A model generated the notes under the pieces. That model searched no databases. It was given only the letters and a program-made list of their open reading frames with translations, and was not told the DNA's origin. This document shows positions 22,742-33,129 of a DNA stretch of 64,000 bases, piece by piece (positions within the stretch are counted from its first letter, which is position 1; each line of letters begins with the position of its first letter). This stretch comes from Cyprinodon diabolis (taxonomy: Eukaryota; Chordata; Actinopteri; Cyprinodontiformes; Cyprinodontidae). The stretch spans positions 23,451,377 through 23,515,376 of the forward strand of contig CM060080.1 of NCBI GenBank assembly GCA_030533445.1. Reading direction: 5' to 3'. The position numbers were made by a program, and so were the translations under genes.

Positions 22742-22765
22742 GCAGGATACATGCAAATATGACAC
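22664..22765. repeat. AT microsatellite at the centre of a 102-bp palindrome
   Basis: Arms 22664-22691 and 22738-22765 (GTGTCATATTTGCATGTATC and its complement) match at 27 of 28 positions. The loop 22692-22737 is a pure AT dinucleotide run. Such sequences extrude cruciforms easily. Confidence 0.9.
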
Positions 22766-22820
22766 ATGCAAATATGACAATTGCTTAAACTACCAGACAG
22801 TTAATTATTTTATCTATAAT

Positions 22821-25154
22821 TACAGTTTTTTACAGTCGCTAGGACACATTTCTCAATACTTAGGTCACTTTCTCAAAACTCTTCACACAGTGAGCACAAC
22901 AGAAGTATATGTGGGCTAAACTGTGGATCATTTATCATTGCTTTGGCACAAAATGCATTCAATGACTACATCTTTCAAATTACATTAATTCTTTTCTCAC
23001 TTCGACACAACAACCGCCAAAACTCTGTGTACCTACAGGACAATTTGCACATGCTTACATACTGTTTTCAAAACTGTTAAACTTATGTTCAAAACAATAA
23101 CATAATACAAAACTGAATAAGACAGCAATTTGCTACATTTCTACAGGAATATTTTAATGAAATATATTTTACATCTCAAAATTAAATGCTATAAAAATAA
23201 GTGGACAATTGGACAAACCACAGCTGATTCTCATTGTAGATGAACATCTACACAGGTCTTACTCTTTCAATTTCATTACAAAAGGAGACAACTGCTGAAT
23301 AGTTTTGTATTGTGATGTAAACATGGACCCAGCCAGAAACAGAGAAGTGGCTGAAAGAGGAAGAAGAGGGGCTGGGAGGGGGCGAGGAATACGTATGCGT
23401 GGTGGAAGAAGAATAAGAGGAAGACCAAGAGCTGTAGTTTCAGATGAGATCAGAGCTACTGTAATTGATCATGTAGTAAATCATGGTCTCTCAATGAGAG
23501 AGGCTGGTCAGAGAGTGCAGCCAAATCTGCAACGCTCAACAGTGGCATCTATTGTTAGAGTTTTCCCGCAAACCAACAGGTAACTTGTATTCTGCAAGGG
23601 CATTTGACTGAGTTGCACATTACAGAAGTAAATAGACTTGTGTGTAATTCCTTCAGCATTTCTGCTTAGGACTCAACGGTTACCTCACACAGGTGGGAGA
23701 GGAAGGATGCTCACTGATGTGCAGGAAACTGCCATTGTTGATATGGTCATCAGAAACAATGGCATAAAACTCACTGAGATTCGAGACACAGTTTTGGCAG
23801 ACAACATTACTTTTGCAAATATTCACAGTGTAAGCATCACAACTATTTCTAGAGTCCTGAAAAAACATCAGGTAAGGATGAAACAGTTGTACACTGTGCC
23901 TTTTGAGAGGAACTCTGAACATGTCAAGCAACTCAGGAACCAATATGTCCAGGTAAGATCACAATAAAATACAGAACTGTTTTTGAACAAAACACACACA
24001 AAGAAATTCTTTTTAGGTAATGTTTACTACTGTAACAGCTTATGTTGCCTTGTGGATTTATTATAGAGAGTCATGGAGATTGAAGGCAGGCAAACGCCCC
24101 ACATTTTCATCTTTGTGGATGAGGCAGGTTTCAACCTGGCCAAAACACGGCGACGAGGAAGGAATGTGATTGGGAAGAGAGCCACAGTGGATGTCCCGGG
24201 CCAGAGGGGTGCCAACATCACAATGTGCGCAGCAATATCCACTGATGGACTGCTGTTACACAAACCACTAATTGGGCCATACAACACTGAACGTCTCCTT
24301 GCGTCCCTGCATGATCTCTATGGAAGGGTTGTGCTAGGTGAGGAAAGGGATGCAGAGAGAAGAAATCCACCAACATTTATAATTGTATGGGACAATGTGG
24401 CATTTCACCACTCTCGTGCAGTCACCGAGTGGTTTGCAGCCCATCCCAGAATGGTGTCACTTTTCCTCCCACCTTACTCTCCATTCCTCAACCCCATAGA
24501 GGAATTATTTTCCTCATGGAGGTGGAAGGTTTATGACCACCATCCACATAATCAAATGTCCCTCCTGGACGCAATGAATGCTGGATGCCTGGACATATCA
24601 GCAGAAGATTGTCAGGGATGGATCAGGCATGCCAGAAGATTCTTTCCTAGGTGTATTGCCCTAGATGACATAAGATGTGATGTGGATGAGAACCTGTGGC
24701 CAAATGGAGAAGACAGAGTAGATTAGCATTACTATTGTATCTGTATCAGTGGATGATGTGAATACAAATTCTTGTATTTTGGAATTACTCCTAAAAACAA
24801 ATAAAAGACATAAAATATATTGAAGCATTCTGCATCATGTCTGATTCATTCCAGTAACCTCTATTGCAGTGAATTATTAACCGAGATTGTATAATGCTAC
24901 ATGTTGTTAGTGTTTTTTAGGTCATTGTTTTGTGGGTGACAAAGTGTGTTTGTTGGCTGTCAACCTTTGCTAGTGTTATGAAAGAATGTGTTGATTTGAG
25001 ATATGTATGAAGTGATTTGGTAGTTTTAGTGCATTTTGAATGTGAAATGAACTGCTGTGCCAAGCTGAAAGTTGGTTTGGAGAACTGTGTGAAGAGTTTT
25101 GAAAAAGTGACTTAAGTATTGAAAAATGGGTCCTAGCGACTGTAAAAAACTGTA
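22821..25154 (+). mobile_element. Complete Tc1/mariner-IS630-type transposon with introns, 2.3 kb
   Basis: The inverted ends are long: CAGTTTTTTACAGTCGCTAG after TA at 22821-22822, and the complement ending CTG before TA at 25153-25154. They extend about 70 bp through TTGAGAAA and CTTCACACAG. The TA duplication fits Tc1/mariner. Inside is a three-exon transposase gene without visible damage. A broken relative is at 47.3-54.2 kb. Confidence 0.88.
23323..24726 (+). CDS. IS630/Tc1-mariner family DD35E transposase, three exons
   Basis: Exons 23323-23579, 23670-23952 and 24067-24726 join at GT-AG junctions in one frame of 399 residues; phases close exactly. Exon 1 starts at ATG 23323 with an Arg/Gly-rich stretch (RGRRGAGRGRGIRMRGG) and then a helix-turn-helix (ATVIDHVVNHGLSMREAGQR). 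Exon 2 carries a second helix-turn-helix (IHSVSITTISRVLKKHQVRM). Exon 3 holds the catalytic core: D198 (FIFVDEAGFN), D289 (IVWDNVAFHH) and E325 (LNPIEELFSSW), a DD35E spacing one longer than Tc1. The intact frame and the long matching inverted ends suggest potential activity. The exons are supported by the matching relic near 47.5 and 53.7 kb, where the same junctions occur. Confidence 0.85.
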
Positions 25155-25306
25155 ACTCGACAACATCCACAGCTGTACGCAATAACACACATTAAAACAA
25201 TGTTAATACATAACTGTAAAGCAAAGAAGTTGGTAATAACTGTTTCAAAAATTTATATCTTCTAATTTTATTTCAAGTTGCAGGCATCTGGCCAAGGAAT
25301 GTAAAA
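24727..25306. other. Transposon 3' region and flank
   Basis: Up to 25154 this is the 3' untranslated part and right inverted end of the transposon. From 25155 to 25306 it is AT-rich sequence with no recognised feature. Confidence 0.5.
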
Positions 25307-25626
25307 TGTTGTCCTAAACGAGGAGAGCAAATATTTCTCTCTTGGCCTCGTATTATCCATCTATGCAGCCGTAGGTGACTGATAACTTCTGACCCCTCCT
25401 TATAACATCAGGCACCTCCTGGCAACGTTTGACCACTCCTGTTATTCTTTTGAAGTCCAATAATAAAAACAGCAGAAAAGAGAGGTTCTGGCAGAGTTGA
25501 GTACAGACCTTTCAAGGTGTCTCATCCTCGGTCTGTTCTCCCTCTCTCTTTTCTGAAGAAAAGAAAGCTTGCTTTGTTTGGTTTTCATTTCTAGGACAAT
25601 AGGGGGTTATTATTATAATCCTATCA
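25307..25626 (+). repeat. Probable retrovirus-like LTR
   Basis: TG...CA-bounded stretch of about 320 bp ending CCTATCA directly before a primer-binding site, with AATAAA at 25462-25467. The left boundary TGTTGTCC is my choice from the TG start; no second LTR was found in the window, so the copy is partial. Confidence 0.4.
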
Positions 25627-25629
25627 ACC

Positions 25630-25647
25630 TGGTGCTGTGACCCGGAT
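25630..25647 (+). other. tRNA-His-type primer-binding site
   Basis: TGGTGCTGTGACCCGGAT resembles the complement of the 3' end of tRNA-His (two differences from the form I know) and lies three bases after the LTR end. This is the place where minus-strand synthesis starts in vertebrate retroviruses using that tRNA. Downstream no gag, pol or env can be recognised, only a leader-like stretch and a minisatellite. Confidence 0.5.
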
Positions 25648-25838
25648 CCCGACATTTCCGCTTGCTGACAAGAGGAGCAACGCGCTGAAAACCACCGGTG
25701 GTCAGAGTCAAGGACCTGACGGGAAAGTCCCGGGGGGTAATTTATTCACTGGGCCAGTGTCACAGGTTGCCTCCTTTCGCCAACGAGGGATTGACGGGAT
25801 CCGACCAGGAGAAGACCAACCAAACCAAGTAGGTGTTA

Positions 25839-25975
25839 GGATGGGCGGTATAGAGTCCCCCGCAAACGTAGACAGGCGGTATAGAGTCCCCTGCAAAGGT
25901 AGACAGGCGGTATAGAGTCCCCCGCAAAGGTAGACGGGTGATTAAGGTTCCCCGCAAAGGTAGAAAGTGGTTAAA
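25839..25975 (+). repeat. 31-bp minisatellite
   Basis: GGCGGTATAGAGTCCCCCGC plus AAAGGTAGACA recurs three times nearly exactly, followed by two shortened, diverged copies. It lies in the leader of the retrovirus-like segment. Beyond it, up to about 26340, I see no feature. Confidence 0.9.
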
Positions 25976-26344
25976 ATCTATTGCAAAAATCCCACGGGTG
26001 CCGGCTACCTTTCATTCATCCTGTCCGCTGAACTGCTGCTAGTTTTACTGACATTCCTGGAAGATGTCTAGGACTACTACCAGAGATGATCTTGCTCTTT
26101 AAATGGAATTGAACGATTCAGATTTGCTAGCCAAATGAATATAAGGGGTAGAGCGAAGCCGCCTGTGGCCTGGGCTGCATGTCACAACTCCAGTCGCGGA
26201 TGACATCATACACACTCCACTTTGTTTTAAAAAAAATATAAATATAAAGAAATATAACCACAGATGTCTGGGGGACAGTGATTCACCTACATGTTATGAA
26301 TGTTTGTAATTCTTTACTATCAGGAAGTCCATAAACTGCAGTTA

Positions 26345-27330
26345 AAAGCCTCAGCCGATCCAAAATGCTGCAGCTAGAGTTCTGATGAAAATTAAAAAGA
26401 GAGATCCTATCCTAGCTTCTCTTCATTGGCTGGCTGTTAAATCAAGAATAGAATTTAAAACCCTCCTTCTCACATAAAGCCTTAAATGGCCAAGCTCCAT
26501 CTTATATCAGAGATATGATTGATCCTTATGTCCCTTACAGAGCACTTCACTCTCAATCTGCAGGTTTACTAGTGGTTCCTAGAATTTCTAAAAGTAGAAT
26601 GGGAGGCAGATCTTTTAGTTATCAGGCTCTTCTCCTGTGGAACCAACTACCTGTTTTAGTCCATGAGGCAGACACACTGTCTACTTTTAAGGGTAGGCTT
26701 AAAACTTTCCTTTTTAAAAAAATGTTAGAGTGACTCAGGTTATCCCGAGCTATCTCTATAGTTATGCTGCTATAGGCTTAGACTTCTGGAGGACATAGGG
26801 ACCCCTATTTCATCATTTTTGCTTCATTCTACCTCTATTCTTTCACTTTGCAGAATCTGTTAGTTTAATCTCTAATGTTATGCTCTCTCTGCTTTTTCTC
26901 ATAGTAGCTTATCTGTTCCTGTTTAGCTGTGACACCACCCTGGAGAGTAATATCAGCTGTGCTGCTGCCTTCAATACCTTTGTTTATAGATGCTGGAGAT
27001 CTGCCTGTTTTCCAGTGTAGTCTGTTTTCTCCGACTGTTACTGGCTGGATGTGCTCTCTTCATCCTCTGACATGGGAGTTGGCTCGAGCTCGTCTTCCTG
27101 GCTGTATGTTTCCTGGATGGGGCCGCTCACACTGAGTCTGGTTCTGCTTGAGATTTCTTCCTGTTAAAAGGGAGGTTTTCCTCTCCACTGTCGCTACCAG
27201 CATGCCTAGTATGAGGGATTTCATCCGAGTCAATGAGTCGATGCAATCAACTGGTTTTCCTTAGATAGAAAACTTGAATCAATTTGACTGTATGATCTGG
27301 TAAACTGTAAAGATTTTAGTGCATATGTTA
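26345..27330 (+). mobile_element. 3' end of an L2/CR1-type LINE
   Basis: The frame broken around 26345-26730 encodes the C-terminal end of a LINE ORF2: LHWLAVKSRIEFKTLLL, YKALNGQAPSYI, RMGGRSFSYQALLLWNQLP and TFKGRLKTFLF. This phrase set is characteristic of the fish L2/CR1 group. A frameshift near 26470 breaks the frame. The rest (26732-27330) is the 3' untranslated region. 5'-truncated copies like this are the usual product of incomplete reverse transcription. Confidence 0.8.
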
Positions 27331-28168
27331 GTATATATTTAATTCAGTTTAATGACTACATTTATGAAGTTTGACAATTCATATTTTACCAATAATTTTA
27401 CAGAATTTACAGGGGAGGTTAAGCCTCACTAGTATTTAATGAGAAATAGCCACAAATTCATGCCCTCTTTAATTCCAGCAATAAATCTCCTCCTTGGTCT
27501 TCCCTTGACCTCATGCTTGGCCGTTCCAGGCTCAACAACCTTCTACCGATGTACTGACTATCCCTCCTTTATACATGTCCAAACCATCTAACATGAATAG
27601 ACTCTCTGATTCACTAATTTTTTAACCTATACATCAGGAGCGTGCATACAAATACACTAGGTGGTGCTAAAGCACTTCATCAAAGCAAAATGCCCTTTTG
27701 AAACTCGTTTTTTTTTTTTTTTTATTAATATTATTAAGATTTTACTGAGGTCGGTTTGAAATGCTCTTTTGAAAACCTGAGCCATTAAAAACGACTGAAA
27801 CAATGCCCCAAAATGAGCCATCTCCTTACGCACACCCGACCAGCCTCTCTCTCTTCCTTTGTCACGTGAACTCGCGCGGTCGCCCGCAGGGCATGCCAGA
27901 TGCGCAGCATCATAGCAGTTCAGTAAGCGTCTTCAGATAGCAGGAACGGTCACTGACAGGCTGCTTCTCCCGTGCCCCATTAGCCAGGTAATATACAGAT
28001 CAAGCTAAATCATTTTGTTGTGCATTAAAATGTCTAATTCAGCAGCACCTGATAAACTAGTTGTCTCCTTGTAAGAAGCTATTTTACTTTTTATATTTTA
28101 TATCCATATTTTTATCTTAAGTGTATATATTAGTCTATTTTATTGCATGCCGTATACCCACAGTTTAC

Positions 28169-28878
28169 TGTTGGGATCTGGAGATTTGCCACCTGTCTCC
28201 AGCAGAGAGTGCTGTGGGTCTCCTGGGCTGGGGCCTCCAGCACACCTGAGGATCATCAGCCCATCAGGGGACCTCCTACATAAGCAGCAGCCAGACCTGT
28301 CTTCCTCGCCGGAGTGTTGACCAGTTTTGGTTAGCAGAACCTGATCCTCAGCCTGCACATAGAATCTCTGTCTGCTCTGGAGAGTAACCAGATTCTAACC
28401 AGCCTCTGTCTTCTCTGCTCACGGGAAAGCCCGACTGAAGTCTGTAGCTCTGGAAGAGCTTTGCTTGGAAACCTGCCTGCCTGCCCTAGGAAGCCAAACC
28501 TGAAGACAATCAGTCTGGATTCCCCAGCCAGCTCTCAAGGGAGAGCTAGGATACCAACTCTAGGTCTGAACCTCATTAGTCAGAAGCTAGACGCTGCTGC
28601 TGCTGAGCTCTCTGCTGAACCCACCGTCTCTGGACCCTACCGGTTCCCTCCCTCCATCGATCAGTCTGACCCTCATCAAGGTACAAACCAGAATCAAACC
28701 CCTGACAAGTCATCACCGCTGCCTGGCTAACCAAACTATCCATCTCTGCAGATACTCAGTGATTCCAGTCCCGGACCAGTACCAGAACCAGCTCATTATC
28801 ATTCTTGTGTGTTTCTCATTAATAAACTGTTAAACTTTTACTCCGTTTCCTGTGGTGTTCTGCATGTGGGTTTAAACA
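28169..28878 (+). repeat. Probable LTR of a Gypsy-type element
   Basis: About 710 bp starting TGTTGGGATC and ending TTTAAACA, with a TACATAAGCAG-type promoter stretch at about 28275 and AATAAA at about 28821, immediately before a gag-like start codon at 28892. Boundaries are inferred from TG...CA, since no second copy is present. Confidence 0.45.
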
Positions 28879-30129
28879 CTAGAGACCCATCATGACAGAA
28901 CACTCCGGCCACAAACAAAACCCAGCAGACACCCTCCGGAGGAGGCTTGAGGAACAAGCTACTCAGATCCATAAACACGACTCAACCTGCCTCGAGTTAA
29001 ATCCCAGTTTTGAATTAAAGAAACAAACTTTTGAGGAATTAGCAGGCAACGTGAGAAACGCTAACACAACGCCAGCTCAACTTCCGGTTCCGGAGCCCGT
29101 TTCGTCACTTCCGGAATTCCGTCCGTCACTTCCAGTTTCAGTTCCGCTTCTAAGCTGCTCCGTTACTTCCTGTTTTCCGTCCCTCACTATTTTCTGGTGA
29201 ATCTAGTGAATGTAAAAGTTTTCTGTGGCAATGTAAATTTTTTTTTAACTCAATCCGTCCTGTTTCCCTGACGACGAGAGTAAGATTGTGTTTATCCTCT
29301 CACAGTTATCCGGTAAAGCCCGCGAGTGGAAAGAGACTCATTTTTCTCCTGAATCTTGTATAACCTGCACCTTAGATCAATTTCTAAATGAATTCACTTT
29401 AAAATTTTCCGTTAAATCAGCTGAGTCTCATGGTCTGTCCAATTTCACACAAGGAAATAGAACCGTAGAGGAGTTTTCGATAGACTTCCAGGTCAGAGCC
29501 GCAGCTTCTGGCTGGAGTGATGCCATGCTAAAGAACATCTACAAAAACGCATTAAATAAAGAAATCAGAATCAAACTTGCAACTATAGATGAATCTGCAA
29601 CCCTGGAAGAGCTCATTTGTATAGCCATTTATCAAGATCAAAGACTACGAGCCAGAGCCAAGCCTAGATCTAGGAATCCAGTTCAACCCAGCTCAGCCCA
29701 GTCTAGCTCAGTTCAGCCTAGTCCAGCCCAGTCCAGCCCAGTCCAGCTGAGTCCAGCCCAGTACAGCTCTGTACAGCCCTGTTTAGCCCATCTCTGCCCA
29801 GTTCAGCCACCACTTACATGATCGTCAGTTAGCACCATCCATTAAGAAGCTTAAAATCAAACCACAAGTCACAACCCAAACAGTCAGACCCCTGTAATCC
29901 ATGAGTCAGACCTCTGGAACTTCTATTACGGGGATAGAGATGATCTGTTCCCCTTCTTGACACCTCATCATGAACCAACTAGTTCAACTCCTAAGCCTGT
30001 TCGCCCTTCAGCTAAACCTGTACCTGAACCCACTTGCACACCAGTTAGCCTTTTGCCACAGTCAGTCTGTGAACCCATTACCCCTGCTTCTAAGGAACCC
30101 CGACGTAAGAGACGGCGTCGCCGTAAGCC

Positions 30130-30311
30130 AGCTCTGAGTCGTCTAGAGACCCCTGAACCAGCTCTGAGCCGTCTAGAGACCCCTGAGCCAGTTCTGAGCC
30201 GTCTAATGACCCCTGAGTTGGCTCTGTGCCGTCTAGAGACCCCGGAGTTAGCTCTGTGCCGTCCAGTGACCCCTGAGTTAGCTCTGTGCCGTCCAGAGAA
30301 CCCAGAGCAGA
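30130..30311 (+). repeat. 30-bp coding tandem repeat in gag-like gene
   Basis: A unit encoding ALSRLETPEP repeats about six times with drift (ALCRLETPEL, ALCRPVTPEL). Confidence 0.8.
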
Positions 30312-30467
30312 ACTTTAAAGAGGTGTCTCAATTCGAGGTATGTGATTTTACATCTCCTAGGACCTTTCTGCAGGCGCCCCTGACCGCCGAGAGTCCTCCG
30401 CGAGCATCACAAGCCTCTTCAGAGACTGAACCTTTGCCGCCATGGGCGGTTTCTCCCTTGCTTGATT

Positions 30468-31000
30468 TGGAGCCACAGTCGGTGGTCTCCTCTGTTCCTG
30501 ATGTGGAGCCACAGTCGGTGGTCTCCTCTGTTCCTGATGTGGAGCCACAGTCGGTGGTCTCCTCTGTTCCTGAGGTGGAGCCGCAATCGGCGGACTCCCC
30601 TGTCCCTGATGTGGAGCCGCAATCAGCAGGCTCCTCTGTTCCTGACCCGGAGCCGCAATCGGCGGGCTCCTCTGTTCCTGACCCGGAGCCGCAATCGGCG
30701 GGCTCCTCTGTTCCAAATCCGGAGCCGCAATCGGCGGGCTCCTCTGTTCCTGATCCGGAGCCGCAATCGGCTGGCTCCTCTGTTCCTGATCCGGAGCCGC
30801 AGTCGGCGGCCACCACAGAGCCTGTTCCTGAGCCGCGGTCGGCAGCCACCACAGAGCCTGTTCCAGAGCCGCGGTCGGCGGCCACCAAAGAGCCTGTTCC
30901 AGAGCCGCGGGCGGTCGGCGGCCACCACAGAGCCTGTTCCAGAGCCGCGGTCGGCGGCCACCACAGAGCCTGTTCCAGAGCCGCGGTCGGCAATTCCTCC
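30468..31000 (+). repeat. 36-bp coding minisatellite in gag-like gene
   Basis: About ten units of 36 bp encode EPQSVVSSVPDV, changing to EPQSAGSSVPDP, then a related 36-bp unit encoding EPVPEPRSAATT. An irregular unit near 30905 shifts the frame. Open frames on the opposite strand here are only the mirror of the repeat. Confidence 0.9.
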
Positions 31001-31609
31001 TGCTCCAGTTCCTGAGCCGCAGTCCGCGGCCCCCTCTGAGACTGTTGCTGAGCCGCTGAAGAGGGGTCGGCGCTCCCCTTGGGGCTTCCTGTTTAAACTG
31101 GGGCGCCGTCCTAAGGTCCTGCAACAGCGGCTGATACGTCGTCATTCACCAAAGGCTCTTTTTGCTCAGTATTCTGACTTTAATCTCAGAATTCTGACTG
31201 AATTCTGACTTTTTTCCCACGTTAAACTGAAATAAAATTAAAAAATCGTTAACTTTTTTTTTTTTCAGTGGCCCTAATCCTCTTCCGTACAAATCTATGT
31301 GTTAGACGAACGTTTTCTATTGTATAGGTTTTGTTAGGCAACATAAATTAACACATTTTGGTCTCTTTATTGTCTTAATTGTATATTGATTTAGTAATTG
31401 CAGCACAATGCCAAGAAAGGAGGGTTAATCGTATTGAAAAATCTTAAAAGCTGTTCAAATTATATTTTTAAGTGGTTTGTACAAAATCAGCAGGTATTAA
31501 AATAGCTATTATTTTGTAGGCTACCATAAGTCATATCCACGTGACAAGACTTCCAGTCATGTTGCCCTAATAGCCCATTATTTAAACTAATGTTGCATAT
31601 TTGTTAAAG

Positions 31610-31690
31610 CTATTATTATTATTATTGTTATTATTATTATTATTATTATCATCATTATTATTGTCATGGTGGTTATTATTATTATATTGT
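31610..31690 (+). repeat. ATT trinucleotide microsatellite
   Basis: Interrupted run of ATT/GTT/ATC units; the Leu-rich and Asn-rich frames over it are artefacts. Confidence 0.9.
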
Positions 31691-32063
31691 AGCCAGTCAC
31701 AGCAGGGAAGCTCTATACTATCAACATCTACCAGGACAGGAGATGAGAAAGAGTTCAGGGAAGACACAGAGACAGAAAAAGACCAGGATGAGGGAGAACA
31801 GATGGGTGAGGGAGAGCAGATGGGTGAGGGAAAACAGGGAGATGAGCCAGATGAAAGAAGTACGCTTTAGTCTGTTCTGTTGGTGATGTGACTTTTTTCC
31901 ATTGAAAACTCACGTTTAGAGAATGTTACAAATAAAAGTCAAATTTCATTCAACATGCGTGTATTTTTTTTTATAATTAAGTGTTCCACGTGCGCTAAAA
32001 AGTGCCCCCCCCCCTCCTGAGCACCTGCCCCCCAAAATGTCTGTGCACGCCTCTGCTATACAT

Positions 32064-32760
32064 CCTCATCTCTCCCAAAGAAAACCTCAACATCTTCCAC
32101 TGCTTCCTTCAGTTCTGCCTCCTGTCTCTTCCTTAGTGCCACTGTCTCTAAACCATTCTCTATTCTTCTTCTTTGTCACCAACAGAGTCATTCTGCACAC
32201 CACCATCCTGTGCTGTTTGGCAATACTCTCACATGCTGCCACCTTGCAGTTACTGAGTACCTGCAAGATAGATGGTCTACGTGAGATGAAATCCACCTAT
32301 GCGCTCCTACTTCCACTCTTGTAAGTCAACCTGTAGACCTGCCTCTTCTGAAAGAAACTATTCACTGTGGTCTATCACCTTCTGTGATAGACTACGGAAG
32401 GTGATCTGTCCTTCCGTCATACCAGGACTGGCCATAGGGAGAACCGGGAGTATTCCAGAAGCACCGCCCTGAGATTTTGCTGTTTTTGTTTTAAGTCTGC
32501 AGCAGCGGCACACCTATCAGAGAGACAGGCCAGGCTACTTAGTCCAGTAGCATGTGAGGAGGGGAAGATGATTTGTTTCTTTTAATTAACACCTGCCCCA
32601 ACAGTCCCTATCAACCGCACAGCAGCGTGTGGCAGAAGGGGAGTGTGACGTGTGGAGGAAGAAAGCAAAACAGATCCTAGCCCTATTTTATTTTACTAAC
32701 TAAGTAATCAGTCATGTCAGTCCAGCCCTGGTGTTAAACCAGTGAATTTCAATTCTCGAC
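32064..32760. other. No gene recognised
   Basis: Flank between the hAT element and the helicase-bearing element. A short inverted repeat TCACCTTCTGTGATAG/CTACGGAAGGTGATC occurs at about 32377-32405. Nothing else is supported. Confidence 0.4.
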
Positions 32761-33129
32761 CCACTTTTCTGCTAGCCTGGGTGCCATTCCGAACTTAGTC
32801 CTGCCCACAAGGTTTGAGGTCGGGAAGTTCGGTCTGGCATTGCTCCATAGTAGCGCGAGTATGATCGCCCACTGTCAGGTGATCCAATCAAATTGTCAGG
32901 ACGGGCTTTATACAATGATGGACAGATGATCAACAATAACGTAATCAACGACGTCACCAAAGCGCGCTTGAGTGACAACAACAATGGCTGCCGCTGGAGA
33001 GTTCATGTGTATAGATTCTGCTATTAGGTCTGTTCTAGAAGATATTGACTGCAAATTAATTTTAAAACAGGAACAGAGAAACGCGATCAAGGCATTTGTT
33101 GAAAAGAAAGATGTTTTTTGCGTCCTTCC

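Larger units (their letters stand above)
28892..31210 (+). pseudogene. Ty3/Gypsy gag-like gene with proline-rich repeat tail, frameshifted
   Basis: The N-terminal piece starts at ATG 28892 (MTEHSGHKQNPADTLRRRLE) and ends at a stop near 29200. The retrotransposon gag core resumes in another frame from about 29262 (VFILSQLSGKAREWKETHFS, then EEFSIDFQVRAAASGWSD). A Pro/Gln/Ser repeat follows to 29821, and a third segment from about 29957 is Pro- and Glu-rich with a basic cluster RRKRRRRRKP. The last segment contains a 12-residue repeat (EPQSAGSSVPDP) and ends in another frame with SPWGFLFKLGRRP. No protease or reverse transcriptase follows, so the insertion is a gag-only fragment. At least two frameshifts make it non-functional. 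Confidence 0.65.
27635..32055. mobile_element. hAT-type element split by Gypsy-type insertion
   Basis: Left end CAGGAGCGTGCATA and right end TGTGCACGCCTCTG are imperfect inverted repeats. The identical 8-bp repeat CTATACAT lies at 27627-27634 and 32056-32063, which establishes an hAT-type target duplication across 4.4 kb. About 3 kb of the interior is an LTR-plus-gag segment. A possible exon near 31691-31870 (acidic, repeated GEGEQM) follows an AG acceptor. I see no hAT transposase core. Confidence 0.75.

Noticed and set aside
22821..25154. CRISPR array or prokaryotic IS630
   Set aside because: The transposase has spliceosomal introns and lies in vertebrate DNA; no spaced direct repeats of CRISPR type occur anywhere in the window.
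30328..31145. Long - strand open frames of 221 and 262 codons
   Set aside because: They mirror the 36-bp coding repeat of the gag-like gene; a repeat with no stop in one frame often lacks stops in others. Composition is low-complexity with no domain.
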